From assembly GCF_900104805.1 (NCBI RefSeq), contig NZ_LT629751.1:3205001-3269000 (forward strand): a stretch of DNA of 64,000 nt, in the 5' to 3' direction. The notes under the pieces were generated by a model. It saw only the letters and a program-made list of their open reading frames with translations, made no database searches and was not told the DNA's origin. Made by a program: the position numbers and the translations under genes. Positions 47,696-58,344 of the stretch are shown here, piece after piece. How positions within the stretch are numbered: position 1 is the stretch's first letter; each line of letters begins with the position of its first letter. This DNA is from Pseudomonas oryzae (GTDB lineage: Bacteria > Pseudomonadota > Gammaproteobacteria > Pseudomonadales > Pseudomonadaceae).

Positions 47696-48053
47696 CTATC
47701 AACCCCTCCTGGCGCAGTTGTTCGAGATGTTCCGTGTAGAGGCGATCCGCCAGCGGAACATGTGTGTCATACCAGCGATCGTCGCCGGTCTTGTCTCCAC
47801 CGATCAGCAAGATCGCATGGCGGCGAGGATCGAAGGCGTACAGGGTCCGAAAAGGGCGACCATCGTGCTGAGTGCGCAACTCTCGCATATGCCCGTATAT
47901 CGACCCGTTGATGCCGCTGCTGTGCGGAAAACCAAGCGCTGGCCCGCGCTCTTCAAGCAGACGTACCGAAGCGGCTACGGACACCTGCTCGGCCTCGCTC
48001 AGGCCAGACCACCAGTCACCGAACTCGTCGGTATATTCGATTTCCCAGTTCAT
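47688..48053 (-). CDS. higB: HigB/RelE-like toxin
   Basis: A 121-residue protein of the phage-derived Gp49-like/HigB family, starting MNWEIEYTDEFGDWW. The core MRELRTQHDGRPFRTLYAFDPRRHAILLIGGDKTG is the family signature (given here for location: residues about 58-92). Such toxins cleave mRNA at the ribosome. No ribosome-binding site is seen before ATG 48053; the predicted transcript starts at or next to the ATG, so it may be leaderless. Confidence 0.85.
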   Translation of the reverse strand: MNWEIEYTDEFGDWWSGLSEAEQVSVAASVRLLEERGPALGFPHSSGINGSIYGHMRELRTQHDGRPFRTLYAFDPRRHAILLIGGDKTGDDRWYDTHVPLADRLYTEHLEQLRQEGLIDG

Positions 48054-48060
48054 GCGGTGG

Positions 48061-48097
48061 AATGTAGACGTCGCCAAACATTCCGTCAATGGAATGT
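48061..48097 (-). promoter_or_regulatory. higBA promoter with overlapping operator
   Basis: On the minus strand TTGACG (48084-48089) is followed after 17 bases by TACATT (48061-48066). The -35 lies inside the perfect dyad ACATTCC-N6-GGAATGT (48078-48097), the expected autorepression site for HigA/HigBA. The predicted start is about 48054. Confidence 0.7.
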
Positions 48098-48175
48098 ACG
48101 ACGATATGGGTGCCACAGACCGCACAGCCTGCCCTTGCCAGCGGACAACAGTCCAGCCCTCCCTCAACCCGACAA

Positions 48176-48210
48176 CAAAAAGCCCCGTCTGACTCTCGCC
48201 AGGCGGGGCT
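48176..48210 (-). terminator. Rho-independent terminator of typA
   Basis: AGCCCCGTCT (48181-48190) pairs with AGGCGGGGCT (48201-48210, one GU). It is followed on the minus strand by a T-run (A-run ending at 48181 on the plus strand). It lies 31 bases after the typA stop and upstream of higB. Confidence 0.8.
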
Positions 48211-48240
48211 TTTCGGTTCAGCTCAGGGTCGACCCAGCGA

Positions 48241-50061
48241 TCAGACCTTGCTGCGCTCGTAGCGCTTGCGGTCGTTCTCGTTGAGCATCTTCTTGCGCAG
48301 GCGGATCGACTTCGGAGTGACTTCCACCAGCTCGTCGTCACCGATGAACTCCAGTGCCTGCTCGAGGGTGAACTTCAGCGCCGGGGTCAGCTGGATGGTC
48401 TCGTCCTTGCCGGATGCGCGCATGTTGTCGAGCTTCTTGGCCTTGGTCGGGTTGATCACCAGGTCGTTGTCGCGGCTGTGGATGCCGGCCAGCTGGCCTT
48501 CGTAGACCTCGTCGCCCGGGGACAGGAACAGCTTGCCGCGGTCCTGCAGGGTTTCCAGCGAGTAGGTCAGCGCGGTGCCGGTGGCCATCGACACCAGCAC
48601 GCCGTTCAGGCGGTTGGTGACTTCGCCGGCCTTGATCGGGCCGTAGTGGCTGAAGGTCGAGGTCAGGATGCCGGTGCCCGAGGTCAGGGTCAGGAAGTTG
48701 TTGCGGAAGCCGATCAGGCCGCGCGCCGGGATGGTGTACTCCAGGCGGATGCGACCCTTGCCGTCGGGGATCATGTTGGTCAGATCGCCCTTGCGCAGGC
48801 CCATCTGCTCCATCACCGGACCCTGGTGCTGTTCCTCGATGTCGATGGTGACGTTCTCGTACGGCTCCTGCTTCTCGCCGGCCTCGTTCTCGATGATCAC
48901 CACTTCCGGACGGCCGACGGCCAGCTCGAAGCCTTCGCGGCGCATGGTCTCGATCAGCACCGACAGGTGCAGCTCGCCACGGCCGGAGACCTTGAACTTC
49001 TCCGGGCTGTCGCCCTGCTCGACGCGCAGCGCCACGTTGTGCAGCAGCTCCTTGTCCAGGCGGTCCTTGATGTTGCGGCTGGTGACGAACTTGCCTTCCT
49101 TGCCGGCGAACGGCGAGTCGTTGACCTGGAAGGTCATGCTCACGGTCGGCTGGTCGACGGTCAGCGGCGGCAGCGCCTCGACGTTGTTCTGGTCGCACAG
49201 GGTGTCGGAGATGAACAGCTCGTCCATGCCGGACACGCAGACGATGTCGCCGGCGGTGGCTTCGGCCACCTCGACGCGCTGCAGACCGTGGTGACCCATG
49301 ATCTTCAGGATGCGGCCGTTGCGCTTCTTGCCGTCGGCGCCGATGGCGGTCACCGGGGTGTTGGTCTTCACGGTGCCGCGGGCGATGCGGCCGATGCCGA
49401 TGACGCCGAGGAAGCTGTTGTAGTCCAGCTGGGAGATCTGCATCTGGAACGGACCTTCGGTGTCCACCACCGGGGCCGGCACGTGGTCGACGATGGCCTG
49501 GAACAGCGCGTCCATGTTGTCGTCCATGGCCTCGTGGTCGAGACCGGCGATGCCGTTCAGGGCGCTGGCGTAGACGATCGGGAAGTCCAGCTGCTCGTCG
49601 GTGGCGCCGAGGTTGTCGAACAGATCGAAGATCTGGTCGATGACCCAGTCCGGACGCGCGCCCGGACGGTCGATCTTGTTGACCACGACGATCGGACGCA
49701 GGCCGGCCTTGAACGCCTTCTGGGTCACGAAGCGGGTCTGCGGCATGGGGCCGTCCTGGGCGTCGACCACCAGCAGCACGGAGTCGACCATGCTCATCAC
49801 GCGCTCCACCTCGCCGCCGAAGTCGGCGTGGCCGGGGGTGTCGACGATGTTGATGCGGTAGTCGTTCCACTTGATCGCGGTGTTCTTGGCCAGGATGGTG
49901 ATGCCGCGTTCCTTTTCCTGGTCGTTGGAGTCCATCACGCGCTCGTTCTCGGCTTCCTTGCGGTCGAGGGTGCCGGACAGCTTGAGCAGCTTGTCGACGA
50001 GGGTGGTCTTGCCATGGTCGACGTGGGCGATGATGGCGATGTTGCGCAGATTTTCGATCAC
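48241..50061 (-). CDS. typA: Translational GTPase TypA/BipA
   Basis: Ribosome-associated GTPase of 606 residues, needed for ribosome assembly and stress or low-temperature growth. It has G1 AHVDHGKTT (residues 13-21), [27 protein letters not shown]-Tu-like domains and the BipA C-terminal region with [17 protein letters not shown]. The last 118 bases are duplicated at 40712-40829, and an internal piece at 47292-47345, which marks the 3' end as an insertion hotspot. It is intact and normal in length. Confidence 0.97.
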   Translation of the reverse strand: MIENLRNIAIIAHVDHGKTTLVDKLLKLSGTLDRKEAENERVMDSNDQEKERGITILAKNTAIKWNDYRINIVDTPGHADFGGEVERVMSMVDSVLLVVDAQDGPMPQTRFVTQKAFKAGLRPIVVVNKIDRPGARPDWVIDQIFDLFDNLGATDEQLDFPIVYASALNGIAGLDHEAMDDNMDALFQAIVDHVPAPVVDTEGPFQMQISQLDYNSFLGVIGIGRIARGTVKTNTPVTAIGADGKKRNGRILKIMGHHGLQRVEVAEATAGDIVCVSGMDELFISDTLCDQNNVEALPPLTVDQPTVSMTFQVNDSPFAGKEGKFVTSRNIKDRLDKELLHNVALRVEQGDSPEKFKVSGRGELHLSVLIETMRREGFELAVGRPEVVIIENEAGEKQEPYENVTIDIEEQHQGPVMEQMGLRKGDLTNMIPDGKGRIRLEYTIPARGLIGFRNNFLTLTSGTGILTSTFSHYGPIKAGEVTNRLNGVLVSMATGTALTYSLETLQDRGKLFLSPGDEVYEGQLAGIHSRDNDLVINPTKAKKLDNMRASGKDETIQLTPALKFTLEQALEFIGDDELVEVTPKSIRLRKKMLNENDRKRYERSKV

Positions 50062-50195
50062 TGGAGTGTCTTCTCGGTAGATAACGCGGAAATTCGGATG
50101 CCGGGCGGATTGTCACCGCCTGCCGGCGACAGTCTGATTAACGACGGCAGTCGGGGGGGCGGTGACGGATGCTGCCGCCGAGCAGGCCGGCCTGC

Positions 50196-51653
50196 TTAGG
50201 CCGGACGATAAACGCGCACATTGGCATGCCCCTCGCTGAGCAGGTGGTGGGCATGCAGGCGGCTCATCACGCCACGGTCGCAGTACAGCAGGTACTGGCG
50301 GTTGGCATCCAGTTCCTTGAAACGGTTGTTGAGCGCGTAGAACGGCAGCGCCTGCACCTCGATGCCGGGCAGCGCCAGCGGCTCGTCCTCGGCGGCGTCG
50401 GGATGGCGGATGTCGAGGACGATCTGCCCGGGCAGCGCCTCGCGCACCTCCTCGACCTGGACGTCCTCGCCCAGCTCGTCGATCAGGCGGTCGACGGTCA
50501 CCTTGCGCGCGCGCTCCAGAGCGCGCTCGAGGATGGCCATGTCGAACTGCGCCTCCTCGTGCTCGACGCGGTAGCGCTTGGCGCGGGTGGTCGGGTTGAC
50601 CGAGATGACCCCGCAGTACTCGGGCATGTTCTTGGCGAACTCGGCGGTGCCGATGCGCGTCGCGGTGTCGATGATGTCCTGCTTGTGCGCAGCGATCAGC
50701 GGGCGCAGCACCAGGGTGTCGGTCACCGAGTCGATCACAGAGAGGTTGGGCAGGGTCTGGCTGGACACCTGGGAGATCGCCTCGCCGGTGACCAGCGCGT
50801 CGATATGCAGCTCTTCGGCGATTTTCGACGCGGCGCGCAGCATCATGCGCTTGAGCACCACGCCCATCTGGCTGTTGTCGACCTTGGCGAGGATCTCACC
50901 GACCACTTCCTCGAACGGCACGCTGACGAACAGCACGCGGTGCGAGCGGCCGAACTTCTCCCACAGGTAGTGGGCGACTTCCATCACCCCCAGCTCGTGG
51001 GCACGGCCGCCGAGGTTGAAGAAGCAGAAGTGGGTGAGCAGGCCGCGGCGCATCATCTGGTAGGCCGCCACGGTGGAGTCGAAGCCGCCGGACATCAGTA
51101 CCAGGGTCTGTTCGATCGAGCCCAGCGGGTAGCCGCCCATGCCCTCGTGGCGGGCGTGCTCGACCAGCAGGCGGTCGTAGCGCGCCTCGAAGCGCACCTC
51201 GACTTCGGGATGCTTGAGGTCGATGCCGGCGGCCCCGCACTCGCGGCGCAGGCGGCTGCCGACGTGGGCGGCCAGGTCGACCGAGGAGAAGTCGTGGGTG
51301 TTGCCCGAGCGCTTGCAGCGCACAGCGAACACCTTGCCGGCGAGCTTCGCACCAAAATGGTGCTTGCACTTCTCGGTGACGTCGTCGAAATCGCCCAGCG
51401 GGTACTCGTGGACCTCGAGGAAGTGGGCGATGCCCGGCGTGCAGCGCAGGCGGGCGAGCATCTCGCGCAGCACCTGCGGATCGCGGGCGGCGGTCTGCAG
51501 CTCGACGTTGTCCCACTCGCCCTCGACCCGCAGGTCGGCGTCGAGATCCCTGAGCACCGCGCGGATGTTCTTGCCGAGCTGGCGGATGAACTGCTTGCGC
51601 ACCGGCCGGCTCTTGATGGTGATCTCGGCGAAGGGTTTGACGATGAGTTTCAT
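50196..51653 (-). CDS. thiI: tRNA 4-thiouridine synthase / thiamine thiazole sulfurtransferase ThiI
   Basis: Makes s4U8 in tRNA and supplies sulfur for thiamine. The protein is 485 residues. It has an N-terminal ferredoxin-like/THUMP region, the PP-loop [15 protein letters not shown], and a C-terminal rhodanese domain with LYCDRGVMS carrying the catalytic Cys. ATG 51653 gives [16 protein letters not shown] perfect NtrC-type palindrome lies inside its coding region at 51349-51363. Confidence 0.96.
   Translation of the reverse strand: MKLIVKPFAEITIKSRPVRKQFIRQLGKNIRAVLRDLDADLRVEGEWDNVELQTAARDPQVLREMLARLRCTPGIAHFLEVHEYPLGDFDDVTEKCKHHFGAKLAGKVFAVRCKRSGNTHDFSSVDLAAHVGSRLRRECGAAGIDLKHPEVEVRFEARYDRLLVEHARHEGMGGYPLGSIEQTLVLMSGGFDSTVAAYQMMRRGLLTHFCFFNLGGRAHELGVMEVAHYLWEKFGRSHRVLFVSVPFEEVVGEILAKVDNSQMGVVLKRMMLRAASKIAEELHIDALVTGEAISQVSSQTLPNLSVIDSVTDTLVLRPLIAAHKQDIIDTATRIGTAEFAKNMPEYCGVISVNPTTRAKRYRVEHEEAQFDMAILERALERARKVTVDRLIDELGEDVQVEEVREALPGQIVLDIRHPDAAEDEPLALPGIEVQALPFYALNNRFKELDANRQYLLYCDRGVMSRLHAHHLLSEGHANVRVYRPA
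51349..51363. promoter_or_regulatory. Consensus NtrC-type palindrome inside thiI
   Basis: GCACCAAAATGGTGC matches the NtrC enhancer consensus exactly and is identical to the site at 54121-54135. It lies about 510 bases upstream of the glnA -24 element, within range for a looping enhancer. It sits in codons for KHHFGAKL, so coincidence is possible. Confidence 0.5.
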
Positions 51654-51749
51654 GATGGGCGAGGGGTGCAGCAGCCGGGCGGAAAAAAGGGCGCAGATTA
51701 TAGCGGAATTGCTCAAGCCTTGAGCAGAAATCCGCGCAACGGCAAATTC

Positions 51750-51795
51750 GCACCAAAATAGGGCTACCGGAGACTTGCAAGCACTTGCTTGGTGC
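51750..51795 (+). promoter_or_regulatory. NtrC binding sites upstream of glnA
   Basis: GCACCAAAATAGGGC (51750-51764) is one strong half-site with a degenerate partner. GCACTTGCTTGGTGC (51781-51795) has both half-sites of the NtrC dyad. They lie about 100-145 bases upstream of the predicted start, the classical enhancer position. Confidence 0.7.
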
Positions 51796-51870
51796 ACAAT
51801 ATTGGCTATCCATGTGAGCGCTGCCCCGAAAAGCCCCATATTCCGGGGGCTGGCGTCCATTAACGGGCAC

Positions 51871-51885
51871 TGGCACGCTACTTGC
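51871..51885 (+). promoter_or_regulatory. Sigma-54 promoter of glnA
   Basis: TGGCAC-gctac-TTGC has the exact -24/-12 spacing and the invariant GG and GC of the RpoN consensus. The predicted start near 51897 leaves an 85-base leader before ATG 51982. Other than these elements and the NtrC sites, the 328-base thiI-glnA gap holds no gene. Confidence 0.85.
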
Positions 51886-51981
51886 CTATGCAATCGGGCC
51901 AAATTTTTCCGGCGGTTTCGGATCCGGGCCAACCAACTCCCGGATACCAATATCCCCCGCCTGCACACCCTGGAGGACAGC

Positions 51982-53388
51982 ATGTCGAAGGCGCTGCAAC
52001 TGATTCAAGAACACGACGCGAAGTGGGTCGATCTCCGTTTCACCGACCCGAAGGGCCGCCAGCACCACATCACCATGCCGGCACGTGACGCCGACGAAGA
52101 CTTCTTCGAGCATGGCAAGATGTTCGACGGCTCCTCCATCGAAGGCTGGAAGGGCATCGAAGCCTCCGACATGATCCTGCGCCCGGACGACAGCACCGCC
52201 GTGATGGATCCGTTCACCGAAGAGCCGACCCTGATCCTGGTCTGCGACGTGATCGAGCCGTCCACCCTGCAGGGCTACGAGCGCGACCCGCGCGCCATCG
52301 CCAAGCGCGCCGAGGAATACCTGAAGACCACCGGTATCGGTGACACCGTGTTCGCCGGTCCGGAGCCGGAGTTCTTCATCTTCGACTCCGTGAAGTACAA
52401 GTCGGACATGTCCGGCTCCATGTTCAAGATCTTCTCCGAGCAGGCAGCCTGGAACAGCGACGCCGACATGAACGGCGGCCAGGGCAACAACGGCCACCGC
52501 ATCGCCGTCAAGGGCGGCTACCTGCCGACCCCGCCGGCCGACCCGGATCACGAGATCCGTACCGCCATGTGCAACGCCCTGGAAGAGATGGGTCAGATCG
52601 TCGAGGTGCACCACCACGAAGTGGCCGGCGCCCAGAACGAGATCGGCGTGAAGTTCAACACCCTGGTCGCCAAGGCCGACGAAGTGCAGAACCTCAAGTA
52701 CTGCGTGCAGAACGTCGCCGCCGCCTACGGCAAGACCGTGACCTTCATGCCGAAGCCGCTGTACGGCGACAACGGTTCGGGCATGCACGTGCACATGTCC
52801 ATCGCCAAAGACGGCAAGAACACCTTCGCCGGTGAAGGCTATGCCGGCCTGTCCGATACCGCCCTGTACTTCATCGGCGGCATCATCAAGCACGGCAAGG
52901 CGCTGAACGCCCTGACCAACCCGTCGACCAACTCCTACAAGCGTCTGGTCCCGGGCTTCGAGGCTCCGGTGATGCTGGCCTACTCGGCCCGCAACCGTTC
53001 CGCTTCCATCCGCATCCCGTACGTCGCCAGCCCGAAGGGCCGTCGTATCGAGGCGCGCTTCCCGGATCCGTCGGCCAACCCGTACCTGGCCTTCGCCGCT
53101 CTGCTGATGGCCGGCCTGGACGGCATCCAGAACAAGATCCACCCGGGCGATGCCGCCGACAAGAACCTGTACGACCTGCCGCCGGAAGAAGCCGCCAACA
53201 TCCCGCAGGTGTGCGGCAGCCTGAAGGAGGCCCTGGAAGCCCTGGAAGCCGACCACGAGTTCCTGCTCAAGGGCGGCGTGTTCACCAAGGACTTCCTGGA
53301 CTCCTACGTCGAGCTGAAGTCCGCCGAGGAAATCAAGGTGCGCACCTTCGTGCACCCGCTGGAGTACGAGCTGTACTACAGCTGCTAA
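51982..53388 (+). CDS. glnA: Glutamine synthetase type I
   Basis: Assimilates ammonia into glutamine. The 468-residue protein starts [20 protein letters not shown]. It has the GSI signature [12 protein letters not shown], the metal and ATP motifs EPEFFIF and [16 protein letters not shown], and Tyr397 in NLYDLPPEE, the site adenylylated by GlnE. GGAGGA precedes the ATG. Longer in-frame starts upstream are excluded by the promoter. It is controlled by sigma-54 and NtrC and followed by a strong terminator. Confidence 0.98.
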   Translation: MSKALQLIQEHDAKWVDLRFTDPKGRQHHITMPARDADEDFFEHGKMFDGSSIEGWKGIEASDMILRPDDSTAVMDPFTEEPTLILVCDVIEPSTLQGYERDPRAIAKRAEEYLKTTGIGDTVFAGPEPEFFIFDSVKYKSDMSGSMFKIFSEQAAWNSDADMNGGQGNNGHRIAVKGGYLPTPPADPDHEIRTAMCNALEEMGQIVEVHHHEVAGAQNEIGVKFNTLVAKADEVQNLKYCVQNVAAAYGKTVTFMPKPLYGDNGSGMHVHMSIAKDGKNTFAGEGYAGLSDTALYFIGGIIKHGKALNALTNPSTNSYKRLVPGFEAPVMLAYSARNRSASIRIPYVASPKGRRIEARFPDPSANPYLAFAALLMAGLDGIQNKIHPGDAADKNLYDLPPEEAANIPQVCGSLKEALEALEADHEFLLKGGVFTKDFLDSYVELKSAEEIKVRTFVHPLEYELYYSC

Positions 53389-53421
53389 GCCAGGCGCCGG
53401 TCGCGCACCGGCACTGACTGC

Positions 53422-53455
53422 CAGAGAGGCCTCCTGCGGGAGGCCTCTCTGTTTT
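53422..53455 (+). terminator. Strong rho-independent terminator of glnA
   Basis: CAGAGAGGCCTCC (53422-53434) pairs perfectly with GGAGGCCTCTCTG (53439-53451), 13 pairs with a 4-base loop, followed by TTTT (53452-53455). Confidence 0.92.
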
Positions 53456-53568
53456 CCGGGCCGGCGCAACGGCGCTTTGCGTCCGCGCGCACAGCACGCC
53501 GGCCCGCCGCTTGCCAGGCGCACGCGGGAATGCAAGGCTGACGCCGCCATCCCGCCACAAGGACTCCC

Positions 53569-54054
53569 ATGCGCCTGACCTGCGTCGCCTGTGCACTGCT
53601 GCTCGGCAGCCTGTCCGCCCATGCCGGCGTCTACACCTACCTGGACGCCGAGGGCAACCGGGTGTTCACCGACCAGCCGCGCCGCGCCAATGCCGAGCGC
53701 CTCGAACTGGGGCCGCCGGCCGCCGCCGAGGCGCCCGTCCTGCCACCCGTCGCCCCGCTGCCGCCCTACCTGCTGCTGCGCATCGGCCTGCCCCTGCCCG
53801 GCGCGGTGATCCACAGCACCGGCGGCCTGCTGGTCAGCCTGGAGAGCGAGCCCGCCCTGCAAGGCGACCATCGCTATCGCCTGCTGCTGGACGGCCAGCC
53901 GCTCGGCGAGCCGGGGCGCAGCCCGGTGTTCGCCCTCGCCGACCTGCCCGCCGGCGACCACCAGCTGGCCGCGGAGATCATCGACGGCGCCGGACGCATC
54001 GTCGAGCGCACCCCCAGCCAGCCGCTGCGCCTGGAGGCGCCGTCGCCGCCCTGA
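53569..54054 (+). CDS. DUF4124-domain secreted protein
   Basis: A 161-residue protein with a signal peptide cleaved near residue 19 (SLSAHA). The DUF4124 motif VYTYLDAEGNRVFTDQPR comes next, then a Pro-rich linker. The C-terminal beta-type region ends LVSLESEPAL...LRLEAPSPP. It lies between glnA and ntrB, as in other pseudomonads. Periplasmic function unknown. Confidence 0.82.
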   Translation: MRLTCVACALLLGSLSAHAGVYTYLDAEGNRVFTDQPRRANAERLELGPPAAAEAPVLPPVAPLPPYLLLRIGLPLPGAVIHSTGGLLVSLESEPALQGDHRYRLLLDGQPLGEPGRSPVFALADLPAGDHQLAAEIIDGAGRIVERTPSQPLRLEAPSPP

Positions 54055-54120
54055 GCATCGCGCGAGGCGCCGCCGCCTGCACCAGGAACGAACCAGGGCT
54101 GCGCCACCCCTGTGCACTCA

Positions 54121-54135
54121 GCACCAAAATGGTGC
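54121..54135. promoter_or_regulatory. Perfect NtrC palindrome upstream of ntrB
   Basis: GCACCAAAATGGTGC is an exact NtrC consensus dyad. It lies 19 bases upstream of a TATACT -10-like hexamer (54155-54160), where NtrC would block a sigma-70 promoter. It is also about 235 bases upstream of a sigma-54-type element, where it could act as an enhancer. Confidence 0.7.
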
Positions 54136-54356
54136 AGACAGATATCCTGCACACTATACTCAGATGCCGCCGTGGCGCCGCCGGGGCGCGCCACCAGGCC
54201 CGCGCAAGGGCCCACCCCTCCTCCACCGGTGCCCACCCGGCAGCGCCGCAGCCGCGACGCAGCCCTTGCGCGACGCGGCCCCGCCGCCTCCAGGCGCAGC
54301 ACCGGCCGATGCACAAAAAAGCAGCATGGCCATGCTCCGCAGCGTCCTGCAATCAG

Positions 54357-54372
54357 TGGCGCGCTTTTTGCA
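54357..54372 (+). promoter_or_regulatory. Probable sigma-54 promoter of ntrBC
   Basis: TGGCGC-gcttt-TTGCA keeps the RpoN spacing, the GG and GC cores and a T-rich -12 region; one base of TGGCAC differs. Predicted start about 54382-54384, with the ribosome site AGGAG immediately downstream at 54389-54393. Confidence 0.6.
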
Positions 54373-54405
54373 GTAACGGTGCACCTACAGGAGCACATGC
54401 TTGCC

Positions 54406-55487
54406 ATGGCCTACGACTCACTGCAGCGCCTGCTGCTCGACAACCTGACCACCGCGGTCATTCTGCTGAATGCCGAACTGCGCCTGGAGTACATGAACCC
54501 GGCGGCGGAGATGCTGCTCGGCTTCAGCGGCCAGCGCAGCCAGGGCCAGTTCATCACCGAACTGTGCAGCGAGAGCCCGGACGGTCTGTCCGCCCTGCGC
54601 CAGGCGGTCGCCAGCGGCAATCCGTTCACCAAGCGCGAGGCGCAGCTGGTGTCGGCCAGCGGCCAGCAGCTGACCGTCGACTACGCCGCCACGCCGATTT
54701 CCGGCCTGCGCGGCCCCCTGCTGCTGCTCGAACTGCACCCGCGCGACCGCCTCATGCGCATCACCAAGGAAGAGGCGCAGCTGGCCAAGCAGGAGACCAC
54801 CCGCCTGCTGGTGCGCGGCCTGGCCCACGAGATCAAGAATCCGCTCGGCGGCATCCGCGGCGCCGCGCAGCTGCTGGCGCGCGAGCTGCCCGACGAGAGC
54901 CTCAAGGATTACACCAACGTGATCATCGAGGAGGCCGACCGTCTGCGGAACCTGGTCGACCGCATGCTCGGCTCCAACAAGCTGCCGCAGCTGACCGCGA
55001 CCAACATCCACGAGGTGCTTGAGCGGGTGTGCAGCCTGGTCGAGGCCGAGACGCAGGGTCGGCTGGCCCTCGAGCGCGACTACGATCCGAGCATCCCCGA
55101 GCTGCTGGCCGACCGCGAGCAGCTGATCCAGGCGCTGCTCAACGTGGTGCGCAACGCCATGCAGGCGATCTTCGGCCAGAAACCGCCGCACGCGCCGGGA
55201 CGCATCCTGCTGCGCACCCGCACCCTGCGCCAGTTCACCATCGGCCACCATCGCCATCGCCTGGTGTGCCGCATCGAGGTGATCGACAACGGCCCGGGCA
55301 TCCCCGCGGAACTCAAGGACACCCTCTTCTACCCCATGGTCAGCGGCCGCGCCGACGGCACCGGCCTGGGCCTGGCCATCGCCCAGAACATCCTCAACCA
55401 GCATCAGGGGCTGATCGAATGCGAGAGCCAGCCGGGCCGCACGGTCTTCTCGCTGTTTCTGCCGCTTGAACAAGGAGCACCGACCCC

Positions 55488-55491
<4 letters not shown>
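54406..55491 (+). CDS. ntrB: Nitrogen-regulation sensor kinase NtrB (GlnL)
   Basis: Cytosolic kinase/phosphatase for NtrC, controlled by PII. The protein is 361 residues. An N-terminal PAS domain (LLLDNLTTAVILLNAELRL) precedes phospho-acceptor His141 in RGLAHEIKNPLGGIRGAAQL. The ATPase boxes are RNAMQAIFG and IDNGPGIPAEL and GTGLGLAIAQNIL. AGGAG lies 12 bases before ATG 54406. An in-frame ATG at 54397 is only three bases from that site and is less likely. The stop overlaps the ntrC ATG by four bases. Confidence 0.96.
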
Positions 55492-56918
<1,427 letters not shown>

Positions 56919-56941
56919 ACCGGCCGCAGCGTCACACGGGC

Positions 56942-56975
56942 AAAAAAAGCCCCGGCATGCAGGACATGCCGGGGC
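56942..56975. terminator. Terminator after ntrC
   Basis: GCCCCGGCAT (56949-56958) pairs with ATGCCGGGGC (56966-56975) around a 7-base loop. The A-run on its upstream side makes it a good terminator for the minus-strand MFS gene as well. Confidence 0.7.
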
Positions 56976-57051
56976 AAACAATGGCGAGAGCCTCAGGCGG
57001 GGCAACCGACCTGACTCCATCGCCGCTCGGGTCGCACCCCCGAATCGTGCC

Positions 57052-57083
57052 GAACCTGTCCACGCGCCGGCGTGGACAGGTTC
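57052..57083. terminator. Perfect 14-bp hairpin between ntrC and the MFS gene
   Basis: GAACCTGTCCACGC (57052-57065) pairs perfectly with 57070-57083 around GCCG. It lies one base from the minus-strand MFS stop. No T-run follows it, but the A-run further on (56942-56948) would serve. Confidence 0.7.
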
Positions 57084-57084
57084 C

Positions 57085-58344
57085 TCAGAGCGCGGCCTGA
57101 CCCTGCAGGTCAGCGCGCACCTGCTGGCGCAGCACGCGACGCTGCCCCAGCAACCAGATACAGAACAGCAGCAGCACGCCGCCCTCCAGCGCCAGGGTCA
57201 GCGGCGCGCCGATGCGCGCGGCCAGCAGGCCGGCGAGCAGGCCGCCGATGGCGTCGAAGCCGAAGCGCGTCGAGGTGAAGAAGGCCACCACCCGGCCACG
57301 CAGGTGTTCCGGCGCCAGGCTCTGCAGCAGCATGTTGATGCCGACGTTGCCCACCGAGATGGCGAAGCCGAGCAGCGCCATGGCGAGCAGCGCCAGCGGC
57401 ACCGTCTGACTGGCGGCGAAGGCCAGCAGGGCCGCCGCGCCGAGCACCGCGCCGACCTGCACCACGCGCACCAGCCCGGGCAGCGCCTGGCGGGTGGCGA
57501 GGAACAGGGTGGAGAGGAAGGCGCCGCAACCGGCGGCGCCCCACAGCCAGCCGAGGGTCTGCGCATCGCCGCCGAACACGTCCTTGGCGAACACCGGCAG
57601 CAGCACCGCGTAGCTGGAGGCGGTGATGTTGACCATCGCCAGGCTGACGATCAGCAGGCGCACCCCCTGGTTGCCCCACACGTAGGCGAGGCCCTCGCGG
57701 AACACCGCGCCCATCGAACCCTTGGCCCGGCTCGGCGCCTCGACGCGGATCAGCAGCAGGCCGACCAGCAGGGCGAGGAACGACAGGCCGTTCAGGGCGA
57801 AGCACCAGGCCTCGCCGGTCAGCGCCAGCAGCACGCCGGCCAGCGGCGGGCCGACGAAGCGTCCGGCGTTGAACAGCATGGCGTTGAGCGCCAGGGCATT
57901 GGGCAGGTCGTCGCGGCTGCCGACGAAGCTGCCGATCAGCGCCTGGCGCAGCGGCGTGTCGAAGGCGTTGAGCACGCCGAGCAGCAGCGACATGGCGATG
58001 ATCAGCGTCGGTCCGATCCATTCCAGCGCGGTGAGCGCAGCAAGCAGCAGGGCCTGGACGGCGAGCAGGGCCTGCACGCCGATCAGCAGGCGGCGCTTGT
58101 CGCGGCGGTCGACCCAGGCGCCGGCGAAGGGGCCGACCAGCAGTTGCGGCAACAGCGCGGCGAAGGTGGTGACGCCGAGCAGTGCCGCCGAACCGGTCAG
58201 CCGGTAGATCAGCCAGGCCAGGGCGACCTGCTGGATCCAGCTGCCGAGGATCGACACCCCCTGGCCGGCGAAATACAGGCGGAAGTTGACGTGCTGCAGC
58301 GCCCGCACGGACGCGGGCCACTGGCGAGCGGCAGATGGACTCAT
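57085..58344 (-). CDS. MFS exporter (EntS-like/MFS_3 family)
   Basis: A 419-residue twelve-helix transporter. The N-terminal HVNFRLYFAGQGVSILGSWIQ, WVDRRDKRRLLIG and NAFDTPLRQALIGSFV match the enterobactin-exporter-like MFS_3 group. The substrate is not inferable. Its promoter region contains the palindrome TTAACATGTTAA, a likely operator. It is convergent with ntrC. Confidence 0.87.
   Translation of the reverse strand: MSPSAARQWPASVRALQHVNFRLYFAGQGVSILGSWIQQVALAWLIYRLTGSAALLGVTTFAALLPQLLVGPFAGAWVDRRDKRRLLIGVQALLAVQALLLAALTALEWIGPTLIIAMSLLLGVLNAFDTPLRQALIGSFVGSRDDLPNALALNAMLFNAGRFVGPPLAGVLLALTGEAWCFALNGLSFLALLVGLLLIRVEAPSRAKGSMGAVFREGLAYVWGNQGVRLLIVSLAMVNITASSYAVLLPVFAKDVFGGDAQTLGWLWGAAGCGAFLSTLFLATRQALPGLVRVVQVGAVLGAAALLAFAASQTVPLALLAMALLGFAISVGNVGINMLLQSLAPEHLRGRVVAFFTSTRFGFDAIGGLLAGLLAARIGAPLTLALEGGVLLLFCIWLLGQRRVLRQQVRADLQGQAAL

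Larger units (their letters stand above)
54055..54405 (+). other. Control region of ntrBC (351-base gap)
   Basis: No gene is seen. Besides the NtrC palindrome it contains a probable sigma-54 promoter just ahead of ntrB. Between 54165 and 54310 there is GC-rich sequence with no recognisable element. GGTGCACC occurs at 54379-54386. Confidence 0.6.

Noticed and set aside
48054-48341. N-terminal extension of HigB running into the end of typA
   Set aside because: The extension is out of frame with typA and covers its terminator and the higBA promoter. The family N-terminus is at MNWEIEY.
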